From NCBI GenBank assembly GCA_949358305.1, contig OX442318.1, forward strand, positions 3,272,501 to 3,336,500: a DNA stretch of 64,000 nucleotides, read 5' to 3'. Made by a program: the position numbers and the translations under genes. The stretch comes from Strigamia acuminata (lineage: Eukaryota > Arthropoda > Chilopoda > Geophilomorpha > Linotaeniidae). This document shows, piece after piece, positions 25,021-36,197 of the stretch. Position 1 is the first letter of the stretch, and every line of letters begins with the position of its first letter. The notes beneath the pieces are model-generated. The model ran no database searches and was not told the DNA's origin. It saw only the letters and a list, made by a program, of their open reading frames with translations.

Positions 25021-28000
25021 TCAGTTGGGTTGAATGGCGGGGGCGGGGTTGGGGACGATGACGCCGAAGTTCTTGCGGAGTTGTTCGAAGAAGACGAAGA
25101 TTAGGACGGTGTGGGGGCCGAGGCGGACGAAGGCTGGAATGTAACCCTGTCAAGGGAAATGAGTTTTGGTTGTTTGAGGTTTTTGTTGAGAAAATTTTGG
25201 TTTTTTTTTTAGGGAATTTTATGTTGAAAGATTGGGGAAATCCAATTTTTCGGTTGGAATGTTCAATTTTTTTGTTGAAAATTCAATTTTTTGGTTAAAA
25301 ATTCAATTTTTTGGTTGAAAATTCAATTTTTCGGTTGGAATAATCAATTTTTTTGTTGAAAATTCAATTTTTTTGTTGAAAATTCAATTTTTTTGTTGAA
25401 AATTCAATTTTTTTGTTGAAAATTCAATTTTTTTGTTGAAAATTCAATTTTTCGGTTGAAATATTCAATTTTTTTGTTGAAAATTCAATTTTTCGGTTGG
25501 AATATTCAATTTTTTTGTTGAAAATTCAATTTTTCGGTTGGAATAATCAATTTTTTTGTTGAAAATTTAATTTTTCGGGTTAAAAATTTAATTTTTCGGG
25601 TTAAAAATTTAATTTTTCGGGTTAAAAATTCAATTTTTTGAGGTGTAAATTCAATTTTTTGTGTTGAAACTTCAATTTTTTGGGTTGAAAATTCAATTTT
25701 TTGGGTTGAAAATTCAATTTTTTGGGTTAAAAATTCAATTTTTTGGGTTGAAAATTCAATTTTGAGGTTGGAATATACAATCTTTCAGATTGGAAATTCA
25801 ATTTTGAGGTTGGGTGAAAATTCAATTTTTTTTCTAAAAAAAATTCAATTTTTCACCTAAAATAAATTCAATTTTTCATCTAAAAAAAAATCAATTTTTC
25901 ATCTAAAAAAAATCAATTTTTTACCTCAAAAAATTCAATTTTTTACCTCAAAAAATTCAATTTTTTACCTCAAAAAATTCAATTTTTTACCTCAAAAAAT
26001 TCAATTTTTTACCTCAAAAAATTCAATTTTTTACCTCAAAAAATTCAATTTTTTACCTCAAAAAATTCAATTTTTCACCTCAAAAACTTCTAATTATTTA
26101 CCTTAAAAAAATCAATTTTTTACCTCAAAAAATTCTAATTTTTCACCTCAAAAAATTCTAATTTTTCACCTCAAAAAATTCTAATTTTTTACCTCAAAAA
26201 CTTCTAATTATTTACCTTAAAAAAATCAATTTTTTACCTCAAAAAATTCAATTTTTTACCTCAAAAAATTCAATTTTTTACCTCAAAAAATTCAATTTTT
26301 TACCTCAAAAAATTCAATTTTTTACCTCAAAAACTTCTAATTATTTACCTTAAAAAATTCAATTTTTCACCTCAAAAAATTCTAATTTTTCACCTCAAAA
26401 ACTTCTAATTATTTACCTTAAAAAAGCCCATTGGTCCTAATTTCGCTACAACAGAAGCGCAGTGAAGTACACTCTAAACAAAAACAAATTAACATCATTC
26501 CACACCATCCACAAATTCAATTGTACCCTATATTCTCCCGGCTTAGCATTCATCATGCGTGTTTTAAGTACATCCAACGGCTGAGTCAAGGTAGTAGCAA
26601 TTGCACCCTTAAGTAATTAATCAAATTAATTCAATCCTTTTAATTTAAACATTTTTCAACCTACAGCTGTCAAACTTGCGGTGAAATGCGTGAGAAGATT
26701 ATCATGGAAAACGCCAGTTTCTAACAACATTTGTTTGGTTTGGTCATACATCCCCAGTTGACCAATGGTGACGAGTACGGCTCTGCCGGTAGCCGTGGTG
26801 GCACCGTTGAATAGATTCTTGACACCTTCGTACTTATACACCTTCCATAAACCGTCTAGCGCGTGTTTATAACTGTCGTTTCAAACGGATAAGTGTTTTC
26901 CACATTTCTTTCTCAACTAGGCTTACTTTCTGCGCTGTTCCAGCGGCAGTTTAATGTCATTTTGCATTCTGAAAATTGGAAAAAAATGCATTGTTGAAGT
27001 CCAAACAAATGTAAAAATGCATGTTGAAGTGCAAAAAAATGTAAAAATGCATGTTTAAGTGCAAAAAAACGTAAAAATGCATGTTTAAGTGCAAAAAAAC
27101 GTAAAAATGCATGTTTAAGTGCAAAAAAATGTAAAAATGCATTTGCAAAAAAAATGTATACATGCATGTTAAAGTGTAAAAAAATGTAAAAATGCATGTT
27201 GAAGTGTAAAAAAATGTATAAATGCATGTTTAAGTGTAAAAAAATGTAAAAATGCATGTTGAAGTGCAAAAAAATGTAAAAATGCATTGTTTAGGTGGAT
27301 AAAATGTAAAAATGCATGTTGAAGTGCAAAAAAATGTAAAAATGCATTGTTTAGGTGAATAAAATGTAAAAATGCATGTTGAAGTGCAAAAAAATGTAAA
27401 AATGTGCATTGTTAAAGTGCATAAATTGTAAAAATGCATTGTTAAAGTGCAAAAAAATGTAAAAATGCATTGTTAAAGTGCAGAAATTGTAAAACTGCAT
27501 TGTTAAAGCGCAGAAATGGTAAAAATACAGAAGTTATGAAAATGCACAAAAGATGTCAATACATACCTCACATTTACCATGTCGGCCGGTGTACCTATTC
27601 GTATATGCAAATCGGTCTTTTAGGGTTTATATTTTATATTTTAATTTAATTATATATTTTATAATATTAATATATAATATCTTAATATACCGATATAGCC
27701 ACCAGCTGCGCCGCTTGCGCCTGCAAGTAGGACCTTGGTAAGAAATGGCATGTTTTCTCCCGGTTTTGCAATTTCATTTTTGACACCTTCGTAAATTGCA
27801 AAACGAACTAGAGAGTAACTTAACTGCAAATAAAAAAAGAACAAATAGTCAATTAATCATGTTTTGAGTATCGAAGGTCAAAATTTATTTTCTTTCCATT
27901 TGCTTTCCAAGTACAAACACACTCGAACTTTCTGGTTACAAATTGAGTTTTTTGTGTAAAAATTGGATTTGTTGCACAAAATTGGATTTGTTGCAAAAAA

Positions 28001-29025
28001 ATTGGATTTGTTGCACAAAATTGGATTTGTTGCACAAAATTGGATTTGTTGCAAAAAATTGGATTTGTGCAAAAAAATTGGATTTTTTTTGGAAAAATCG
28101 AATTTATTGTGAAAATAATAAAATCTTTTGGGAAATAATCGAATTTCTTGGAAAAAATCGATTTTTTTTAGAATAATCGAATTTTTTTTTAAATAAATCA
28201 AATTTTTTTTGAAAAAATTGAATTTTTTTGGAGTAAATTGAATTTTTTTCTGAGTGAAAATAATTTTTTGAGTAAAAGTTGAATTTGTTGTGAAAAGTTA
28301 AATTTTTGGAAATAAAATTGAACTCATTACAAAAAAAATGAATTAGTTGTATAAAAATTTAATTTGTTGTCTAAAAATTGAATTTATTTGGAGAAAAATC
28401 TGTTGTGGAAAAATCGATGTTTTTAGAAAAAAAAATTGAATTTTTTGAGTAAAAAGATCTAATTTTTTGAGTAAAAAAAAAATCGAATTTTTTGAGTAAA
28501 AAAAAATCGAATTTTTTGAGTAAAAAGATCGAATTTTTATTAGTAAAAAGATCGAATTTTTGAGTAAAAACAAAAAAAAAACGAAAAAAATTCAATACAA
28601 TCATTAAAAACATCTGATCTAACAAAAACCAATTTCACAAAAAAAAAAAAAAAAAAAAAAAACAATAAAATAACAATTTAATATCTCAATCAACTCCAAA
28701 CCACCTGTCTCAAAATCGACGCACTCAATCCGCTATAAAGTGCCAAAAACCCGTCCTTCTTAACAATATGAACAGTCATCCGCACCAAACTCAATTTCCC
28801 TTCCTGTTGTGTCTGCAAATGAACCTAAAACAAAACAAAACAAAACAAAAATCAAAAACAAACAAAAAATCCCAAAAAATAAAAAAATCAATAAAAAAAA
28901 AATAAAAAAAATAAAAATAAAAAAATTCAACAAACTTTCAACAAATCCAGCGGATGAGTAACACAAGCGGCCCCAGCTCCCGCCATCCCACCAAAATACC
29001 ATCTAGAAATTCGCGTGTCGCCCAT
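25021..29025 (-). CDS. SLC25A10: Mitochondrial dicarboxylate carrier (SLC25A10 type)
   Basis: Inner-membrane carrier exchanging malate or succinate for phosphate. Start ATG 29025 gives MGDTRISRWYFGGMAGAGAA and the first carrier signature HPLDLLK. Following exons give LSLVRMTVHIVKKDGFLALY (about 28,690-28,825), SYSLVRFAIYEGVKNEI (about 27,690-27,830), GTPADMVNVR (about 27,570-27,600, second signature), MQNDIKLPLEQRRN (about 26,930-26,970), HALDGLWKVYKYEGVKNLFN (about 26,665-26,875), QPLDVLKTRMMNAKPGEY (about 26,525-26,608, third signature), HCASVVAKLGPMGFFK (26417-26473) and GYIPAFVRLGPHTVLIF ending PAPAIQPN. The substrate-type motifs NVRMQND and QRRNY identify the dicarboxylate rather than oxoglutarate carrier. 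Three of its introns are mostly minisatellite. Confidence 0.94.
25220..26430. repeat. Large AATTCAATTTTT-type minisatellite in an SLC25A10 intron
   Basis: Two sub-arrays. 25,220-25,800 has units of about 21-22 bp with TTCAATTTTTTTGTTGAAAA. 25,850-26,420 has a 22-bp unit with TTTTTTACCTCAAAAAATTC and a repeated block carrying ACTTCTAATTATTTACCTT. The array runs up to within about 10 bp of the splice donor of the neighbouring exon. Confidence 0.93.
26985..27535. repeat. 30-bp TGCATGTT-type minisatellite, SLC25A10 intron
   Basis: About 18 copies of a 30-bp unit (GTAAAAATGCATGTTTAAGT then GCAAAAAAA), with GTTGAAG and GTTAAAG variants. Between the exon ending GTPADMVNVR and the exon MQNDIKLP. Confidence 0.92.
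27940..28580. repeat. ATTGGATTTGTTGC / ATCGAATTTTTT minisatellite, SLC25A10 intron
   Basis: Units of about 19-21 bp. The left part is regular (AAAATTGGATTTGTTGCA), the right part is diverged (ATCGAATTTTTTGAGTAAAA), followed by a 20-plus A run near 28,640. Confidence 0.85.
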
Positions 29026-29219
29026 CTTGATCCAACTCGCACTCGCGGAAGTTACCCAAACTTTTCCCCTCTGTTGAGCGCTGGCCAAACCCGAATCAAT
29101 TCGGGCACGAACAAACCGGCGCAAACAAGTCGTTGCACTTGCGCAATCTAATAAAAAATGCAAATAAAAATCGCCCCGTGTTCTATATTAATTTTTTCGG
29201 TCGGAAAATGGGAAAAATC

Positions 29220-29267
29220 CAACGGATGGAATTTTTTTTCCGGATGGAAAAAAAATCCCATCCGTTG
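29220..29267. promoter_or_regulatory. Near-perfect 22-bp inverted repeat (hairpin) upstream of SLC25A10
   Basis: Left arm 29220-29241 (CAACGGATGG, two A, eight T, CC) pairs with right arm 29246-29267 with a single mismatch and a 4-base loop GGAT. It sits about 195 bp upstream of the SLC25A10 ATG. Could be a regulatory cruciform, or a footprint of a fold-back transposon; function unknown. Confidence 0.6.
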
Positions 29268-29424
29268 AATGCGTAAGGAAATCGTTCAGTGTTCGTGTTT
29301 ATTTAATTAGGTGACTCGTGCTTTACACGTGACTGAACTTAATTATTGATTGTGATATTTATTTACTGTTTAATGGGACGAGGAAATAGGAAATATCGTC
29401 GGTGATGTAATACTTGAGATTGTA

Positions 29425-29624
29425 TGACGTCATTGAATTAGATCCTAATCTGGGATCTCGGTAAAGAATTATTTCTTTTTGAAATCGTCGATGTGTAGGG
29501 ATTTTTTAATTTTAAAATCTATGAATTTATTTGTGATTAATTAATACAAAATAAATTATTTGGATGATGCGATGGAAAGGAAGTTCAGAGGTGAAACCAT
29601 CGGCTTGAAAGACTTATGACGTCA
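29425..29624. promoter_or_regulatory. Two identical CRE-type sites ATGACGTCAT
   Basis: TGACGTCA occurs perfectly at 29425-29432 and 29617-29624, each inside the 10-base palindrome ATGACGTCAT. This is the consensus for CREB/ATF-family bZIP dimers. The pair is 400 and 590 bp upstream of SLC25A10 and about 1.05-1.25 kb upstream of the Kelch coding start. A role in metabolic control of the carrier is inference. Confidence 0.5.
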
Positions 29625-30009
29625 TATTTTGTACTTTGGTTTGTTGTGTTAGAATATTTTATGAGTAAGGAATATTCGATTTCTTTTTAGGATGTTAGCT
29701 AGGAATCTGCAAGTAAAATACATTTCAAGTCTCGGCCCGTCTACAATTAATTACTAGGGCTTTACAATGAGGATCGACGGTTTTGAAATCAAACTGTAAA
29801 CAAGCAACGACTGTAGGTGAAACACGATTCGTTTTTGGAACGGATAATTGATTCTTATTTTCGACAGATCTGCACACGAAGAACGTCGAATTGAATAAAA
29901 ATACGATGCAAATTAATATTTCTTGGTTATGTCGTGTCGGGTAACAGTATCGTGGAAAAACTTGAGAAGAAAACCGGAAAATCAGAAAGTAAGATGATAA
30001 ATCAAAAAT

Positions 30010-30615
30010 GGACAAAAATGATCAAAAACATGAAAATTTCTATCTTGAATGGTGAAAAATGTCAAAATTTCCATCATAAATGGTGAAAAATGTCAAAATT
30101 TCTATCATTAATGATGAAAAATGTCAAAATTTCCATCATAAATGATGAAAAATATCAAAATTTCCATCATAAATCGTGAAAAATGTCAAAATTTCCATAA
30201 AATATGATCAAAAGCATGAAAATTTCTATAAAAAATGTTCAAAAACATGAAAATTTATATCTTAAATGGTGAAAAATGTCAAAATTTTCATATATAATGA
30301 TCAAAAACGTGAAAATTTTTATATAAAATGATCTAAAACGTGAAAATTTCCATAAAAAATGATCAAAAGCATGAAAATTTCTATAAAAAATGTTCAAAAA
30401 CATGAAAATTTATATCTTAAATGGTGAAAAATGTCAAAATTTTCATATATAATGATCAAAAACGTGAAAATTTCCATAAAAAATGATCAAAAGCATGAAA
30501 ATTTCTATAAAAAATGTTCAAAAACATGAAAATTTATATCTTAAATGGTGAAAAATGTCAAAACTTCCATATAAAATGATCAAAAACGTGAAAATTTCCA
30601 TAAAAAATGAAAATA
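30010..30615. repeat. About 30-bp AAAATTTCCAT / ATGATCAAAA minisatellite
   Basis: About 20 units such as AAAATGATCAAAAACGTG followed by AAAATTTCCATA, with a higher-order block (about 30,190-30,320 resembles 30,350-30,470 and 30,480-30,600). Ends within 40 bp of the Kelch exon acceptor. Confidence 0.88.
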
Positions 30616-30673
30616 AACCGCAAAATTGAAATTGATTTTTATTAATTGCCAGACGTGGTCGAATCGCCAACGG

Positions 30674-33600
30674 ATGTTGCAGTTTTGTTACCAGATGAAC
30701 GACTCCTGTAACATGGAAGACTGTAAACTACCAGTGAACCAACAAAACGGATATTGCAACAACAACGTGCACCGACGCCGCTACAGTCAAGATTCGTTTT
30801 CCAGTTCAGGAAACAGCACTTTGGAACAAGAAGACTTTCACTTTATGGAATCGTCGCATCCCTTGCAGGTTCTCACCGGATTAAATTCGCTCAGAAGTGC
30901 GGCCGTGTTTTGTGATGTCACAATCCACGTGGATGGCGAGGAATTCCAGTGTCACCGCATCGTGTTGGCATCATTCAGTCCTTATTTTAAGGTGATTTCT
31001 TATATGACTGATTTTGGTGTTTTTTGAGCCGATTTCTGTTTATTTGGCTGATTTTGTGATTTTTCAGCCGATGTTGATGACTTTTTAGCCAATTTTGATG
31101 ATTTTTCAGCCGTTTTTAACGTTTATCCAGCTGATTTCGGTTTTATTTGACTGATTTTGGTGTTTTTTCAGCCGATTTTGTTGAATTTTCAGCTTTCAGT
31201 CGATTTTTGTGATTTTTTAGCTGATTTTTGTGATTTTTTAGCCGATTTTAGTGTTTATATAGCCGATTTCGGTTTTATTTGATTGACTTTGGTGTTTTTT
31301 CAGCCGATATTGGTGAATTTTCAGCTTTCAGCCGATTTTTGTGATTTTTCAACCGATTTTGGTGATTTTTTAGCCGATTTTGGTGATTTTTCAGCCGATT
31401 TTGGTGATTTTGCAGCCGATTTTGGTGATTTTGCAGCCGATTTAAGTTTTATTTGGCTGATTTTTGTGATTTTTAAGCTGATTTTGTGTTTTATTTTAAT
31501 GATTTAATTTTATTTAATTTAATTTTTAGGCGATGTTTACTGGGGATTTGATGGAGAGTCAACTTGATCGTGTGGAGTTGAAGGGCGTTGAGGCGGCCAT
31601 GATTAAGTCGCTGCTCGACTATGCGTATACTTCGGAAGTGACAATTAGCAAGAGTAACGTTCAGTCGTTGTTGTCGGCGGCGAACTTGCTGGAGATTTTG
31701 CCGGTCCGAGACGCGTGTTGTCAGTTTATGGAACGGAATATGGACGAGACGAATTGTTTGGGCATTCATTGCTTCGCTGAAGCGCACGGGTGTTCGGAGT
31801 TACAGAAGAAAGCCAAGGACTACACGCTCAAGTATGAGCAAGACATTTTTATTTTTATTGAGAATTCAATTTTTTCTAAAAAAAAATTCAATTTTTTTTA
31901 TATTTTTATCAAAAATTCAATTTTTCAATATTTTCATCAAAAATTCAATTTTTCAATATTTTCATCAAAAATTCAATTTTTCAATATTTTCATAAAAAAT
32001 TCAAAAATTCAATATTTTCATCAAAAATTCAATTTTTCAGTATTTTCATCAAAAATTCAATTTTTCAATATTTTCATCAAAAATTCAATTTTTCAATATT
32101 TTCATCAAAAATTCAATTTTTCAATATTTTCATCAAAAATTCAATTTTTTATCAAAAATTCAATTTTTCATCAAAAATTCAATTTTTCATCAAAAATTCA
32201 ATTTTTCATCAAAAATTCAATTTTTCATCAAAAATTCAATTTTTCATCAAAAATTCAATTTTTCATCAAAAATTCAATTTTTCATCAAAAATTCAACATT
32301 TCATCAAAAATTCAATTTTTCATCAAAAATTCAACATTTCATCAAAAATTCAATATTTCATCAAAAATTCAATATTTCATCAAAAAATTCAATATTTTAT
32401 CAAAATATTCAATTTTTCATCACAAAATTTTATTTCCCCCCAAAAAAACTCAATTTTAACCACAAAATTAATTTATTTTCAGATATTTCATGGAAGTTGT
32501 TCGTCAAGAGGAATTTCTAAATTTATCCGAATCCAAACTGATCGAATTTCTATGCACCGACGAATTAGAAGCCGATCAAGAGGAAGACGTTTTCAATGCA
32601 GTTTTAGCTTGGTTGGAGCACAAGGTCGATGTTCGCAGTGAAACATTCCACAAAGTAAAATAAAAAATTTAAAAACGAATAAAATCAATAAAAAATATAT
32701 ATTTTAGGTGCTAGAACACGTCCGGCTCCCATTGCTAAGTCCGTATTTTCTTCACGATCGAGTCCAACAACTCGCCGCCATTAAAAACTCAAATTCGTGT
32801 CAAAAACTGGTGGAAGAAGCGAAAAACTTCCATTTATTACCCGACAGGAGGATGCAACTGAGGTCCAAAAGGATACGATCCAGGAAATCATTCGGTTAAA
32901 ACAATTTTTACTCACAAAAGTGCATTTCACCATCAAAAAGTCGAATTTTGCTTTCAAAAATGCGTAATTAGACCCAAAAAGTGCATAATTAGACACAAAA
33001 AGGCATAATTAGATCCAAAAAGGCATCATTAGGCCCAAAAATTCAATTTTTATATATAAAACGCATTTTTTTATGTGTAAAATTCACTTTTTGATGTGTA
33101 AAACGCATTTTTTGATGTGTAAAACGGATTTTTTGATGTGTAAAACGCATTTATTCATCAAAAAGTCCATTTTTCCTTTAAAAACTGCAAAAATTAGACC
33201 CAAAACATAATTTTTTGATGCAAAAAACCCATTTTTTCATCCTTAAAAACCCAATTTTTAACGATATTAACCCATAACGTCTCCACTTTTCAGGAATGAT
33301 GGAAGTAATAGTTGCAGTGGGCGGCGAGGACGACAAAGTCGTCCTCCGCAGCATGGAAAGCTTCAACCCACGCACACACCGATGGTTAACCCACGCCTGC
33401 TTGCCGTTCGCCGTCAGCAAACACGGCCTAGTCGTATCAGGTAAAACCAAAAAAAATTGAATTTCCCGCCAAAATTAAAAAAAAATTGAATTTCCCGCCA
33501 AAATTAAAAAAAAAAAAATTTTCTTTAATTTTCCAGGAAATAGCACTTTGTACATGGCGGGCGGCGAGTTTCCGGACGGGTCCGTGAGCCGCAGCATGTG

Positions 33601-35125
33601 GCGCTACGACCCGGTGTTCGATTCTTGGCAAGAGATGGCGTGCATGAATATCGGGAGATCCGAGCTCGGTTTGTCGCTGGTGGACGGATATATCTACGCG
33701 ATAGGGGGCTGGGAAGGCACGTATCGGTTGGATTCGGTCGAGCGGTACGATCCGAGGCAGAATGTGTGGACTTTTGTGAGTTCGCTTAAAATGGCCGTCA
33801 CTAGTCCCGCGGTGGCCACTTTCAATGGATTTTTGTACGTGACGGGTAAATTGTTATTTTTTGGGTCGTTTTTTTGGGGTTTTTTTGAATTGTTTTGTGT
33901 AAAAATTGTTTGCAGGTGGAGCTGTTTTGGAAGATGGCGACGGGATTGATTTGGTGCAGTGTTTTGATCCGAAGAGTGACAAATGGTCACTAATGGCGCC
34001 GATGTTGATCGCCCGATCGGGATCAGCTGCTTGTGTTCTGAACAACTTAATATTTGTGATTGGTAAGCGGGAAAGGAAGGAAAATTATTTTGGAGGAAAA
34101 TTCAGTTTTATTTTTTTTTTGGGGTGAAAATGCAATTTTACATGCAAATCTGCATTTTTTTTAGGCGAAAATGCAATTTTACATGCAAATCTGCATTTTT
34201 TTAAGGCGAAAATCGTAATGTTTCATGCAAATCTGCATTTTTTTTATTGTCAAATTGCAATTTTAGATTGAAAAATGCAATTTTTTATGCATATCTGCAT
34301 TTGTTTAGACGAAAATGCAATTTTTACGTTCAAAAATGCAATTTTTACGTTCAAAAATGTAATTTTTAAATTCAAAAATGCAATTTTTACGTTCAAAAAT
34401 GCAATTTTTACAGTCAAAAATGCAATTTTTACAGTCAAAAATGCAATTTTTACATTCAAAAATGCAATTTTTACATTCAAAAATGCAATTTTTACGTTCA
34501 AAAATGCAATTTTTACGTTCAAAAATGCATTTTTTACACTCAAAAATGCTACATTTACATTCAAAAATGCAATTTTTACATGCATTGCAAATCTGCACTT
34601 TCAACTTGCAAAACTGCAATTTTACAATTAAATCTGACATTTTTACACGTCGAATAATGCTGGAAAAACAACTTCTGGTCGACTTCCGGTTTCCCCACCG
34701 TCACCACTATATAATAAACTCATTTCAACGTTGTATTGTTTATTCTGATTTTGACAGGTGGTTGGCACGCGTCAACAGAAAATACGAGCAAAGTCGAGTG
34801 TTTTGATCCTGTAAAAAACGAATGGACAATCAAAGCATCGATGAACGAGCGCCGTTATCGACCTGGAGTCGCCGTAGTCGATGGAAAAATCTACGTTTGT
34901 GGCGGCGAAGAAGGGTGGGATCGGTGAATAATTCAAAACCCAACTGAAAAAAAACCCAAATAAAACGGATTTTATCGTTTTCCTTTCAGTTACCACGACA
35001 CGATCGAACGTTACGACGAGGAGAACGACACGTGGGAATTCTTCGCCGAGATGCCAACGAGCAGGAGCTGGCTGAGTTGCGCCACACTATTTGTACATAA
35101 GAATGCTATGAAGGAGAAAACGTGA
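30674..35125 (+). CDS. BTB-BACK-Kelch protein (Kelch-like, CUL3 adaptor type)
   Basis: Kelch-like proteins recruit substrates to cullin-3 ubiquitin ligases. Nine coding exons join in frame: 30674-30991, 31530-31831, 32483-32654, 32708-32894, 33294-33440, 33537-33845, 33916-34062, 34758-34923, 34989-35125. Start is ATG 30674 or 30695; both follow the acceptor at 30652. The BTB domain has VFCDVTIHVDGEEFQCHRIV and ASFSPYFKAMFTGDL; BACK has NCLGIHCFAEAHGCSELQKK and EEFLNLSESKLIEFL. From 33,294, beta-propeller repeats follow (VIVAVGGEDD, YMAGGE, YAIGGWEG, YVTGG, FVIGGWH, YVCGGEEGW). It resembles the KLHL24/35/6 branch, but I cannot settle the orthologue. A polyadenylation signal is likely near 35,370. 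Confidence 0.9.
31010..31500. repeat. 21-bp GCCGATTTTGGTGATTTTT minisatellite in the first Kelch intron
   Basis: About 20 units, spacing about 21 bp in the right half (31,350-31,450), longer and diverged in the left. Pure intron sequence between exons 30674-30991 and 31530-31831. Confidence 0.85.
31860..32450. repeat. 19-bp and 28-bp minisatellite in the second Kelch intron
   Basis: Left half uses a 28-bp unit TTTTTCAATATTTTCATCAA + AAATTCAA; right half the shortened 19-bp unit TTTTTCATCAAAAATTCAA. The array lacks stops in the frame continuing from exon 2, so an unspliced message would stay open for about 200 codons. Confidence 0.92.
32900..33270. repeat. Degenerate AAAACGCATTTTTTGATG repeat, Kelch intron
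   Basis: Diverged units around TTTTTTGATGTGTAAAACGC and AAAAAGGCATAATTAGA between exons 32708-32894 and 33294-33440. Confidence 0.65.
34130..34650. repeat. 21-bp AAAAATGCAATTTTTACGTTC-type minisatellite, Kelch intron
   Basis: About 15 regular units (AAAAATGCAATTTTTACGTT plus C) at 34,315-34,580, flanked by diverged units with ATGCAAATCTGCATTTTTTT. Each unit has an A5 run and a T5 run whose centres are about 10 bp apart. Confidence 0.9.
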
Positions 35126-36192
35126 CGCAAGTGCTCCGGATCCAGATCTGCGGGCTGCTCGTTTTTAACGAAGAGAAATCATGTTTTGTGACGTAGAGAT
35201 GCAATGTCGCGCCGTCTGCCGAGAAGTTACGGAAGTAATTAATAATTCATTCCAACGTTGCATTTTTTCTGCATTTAACTGCCATTTTATTATGATTCCG
35301 AGTCGTTTGTGCTGCACTGTTAGGGTTATTTATTCAATTAATTTAATTTATAATTTGTAGATAATAATAAAATAAAAATTTATAAATAATCTCGTCTTTA
35401 ATTCTATGATTGATGCGTGAAACACGTTCGGTTTGAAGGTCCATTAGCTCGTGACATTGAAAACAATGAAGTCTGTTTTATTGGTCGTTATGGAAACAAA
35501 CGGGCGTTAATGGCCGTTATTTCCGCACTTTGGTTTCCTACAAAGCGAGCGTCGTAAAGACGGAGATGAATTGTGATGGAGTTTGAGGGCTTAACCCTCG
35601 TATTTACTAATTCTAAGAATTATTCGAGTCCTTCCTGGTTGTTTTGTTTTATGGATTAAAACAAATACAAATATTTTGAAATAGAGATGGCTCGCATCTC
35701 GCAGCATCACGCGGGCACATCCCGTGGAATATCGTGAAATCTCGTCACACGTCTAGCGTGGGGTTAGGGTTCCACGGGCGAGTTTAGCTCAATTTGGACC
35801 CCAAATACTTCAAAATAAAGCAAAAAATGAACAAAATGTCTTCTATTATGTAGCTATCGGGGCCCAAGGTGTTTGTTGGGGCCCCAAATACTTAAAAATG
35901 AGCAGAAAAATAAAAATGTCTTCCAGTGTTGTGTTTTGGGGCCCATGTTGTTTATTTTGGGCCCCAAATACTCCAAAATGAAGCAGAAAATAAAAAAATG
36001 TCTTTCATTAAATATTTTTTGGGGCCCTTGTGGCCTTATTGTTTATTTGGGGCCCCACATACTTTTCAATGAAGCTAAAAATGAATAAATATCTTCAATT
36101 ATGTGCTTTATTTGTTTATTTGGAGTAATTATTTTTTATTTTGGGTTCTAGGCTGATTTCTGTACCATTTAATGTGCACATAAACTATTATT
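35126..36192. other. Kelch 3' region and GGGGCCCC tandem repeat before the retrotransposon
   Basis: 35,126-35,400 is the Kelch 3' untranslated region. From about 35,780 to 36,130 an imperfect unit of about 90-95 bp repeats three to four times, each with TTGGGGCCCCAAATACT..AAAATGAAGCAGAAAAT..AAATGTCTT. The same GGGGCCC motif reappears just right of the retrotransposon (47,027-47,033), so the element landed in or beside this repeat. No gene seen. Confidence 0.65.
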
Positions 36193-36197
36193 GGGTT
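36193..36197. repeat. Left target-site duplication GGGTT
   Basis: GGGTT directly precedes the 5' LTR and is repeated at 47009-47013 directly after the 3' LTR. Five bases is a usual size for Ty3/gypsy integrases. Confidence 0.8.

Larger units (their letters stand above)
29026..30652. other. Divergent intergenic region between SLC25A10 and the Kelch gene
   Basis: Contains a long hairpin (29,220-29,267), two identical CRE-type palindromes (29,425 and 29,617), otherwise unassigned sequence to about 30,000, then a repeat array to the Kelch exon. It should include both promoters. I see no coding exon. Confidence 0.55.

Noticed and set aside
29026-29163. N-terminal extension of the dicarboxylate carrier
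   Set aside because: The upstream frame is open but begins at TTG with no ATG, and family members start at the MGDTRISRW-type sequence, so the extension is taken as untranslated.
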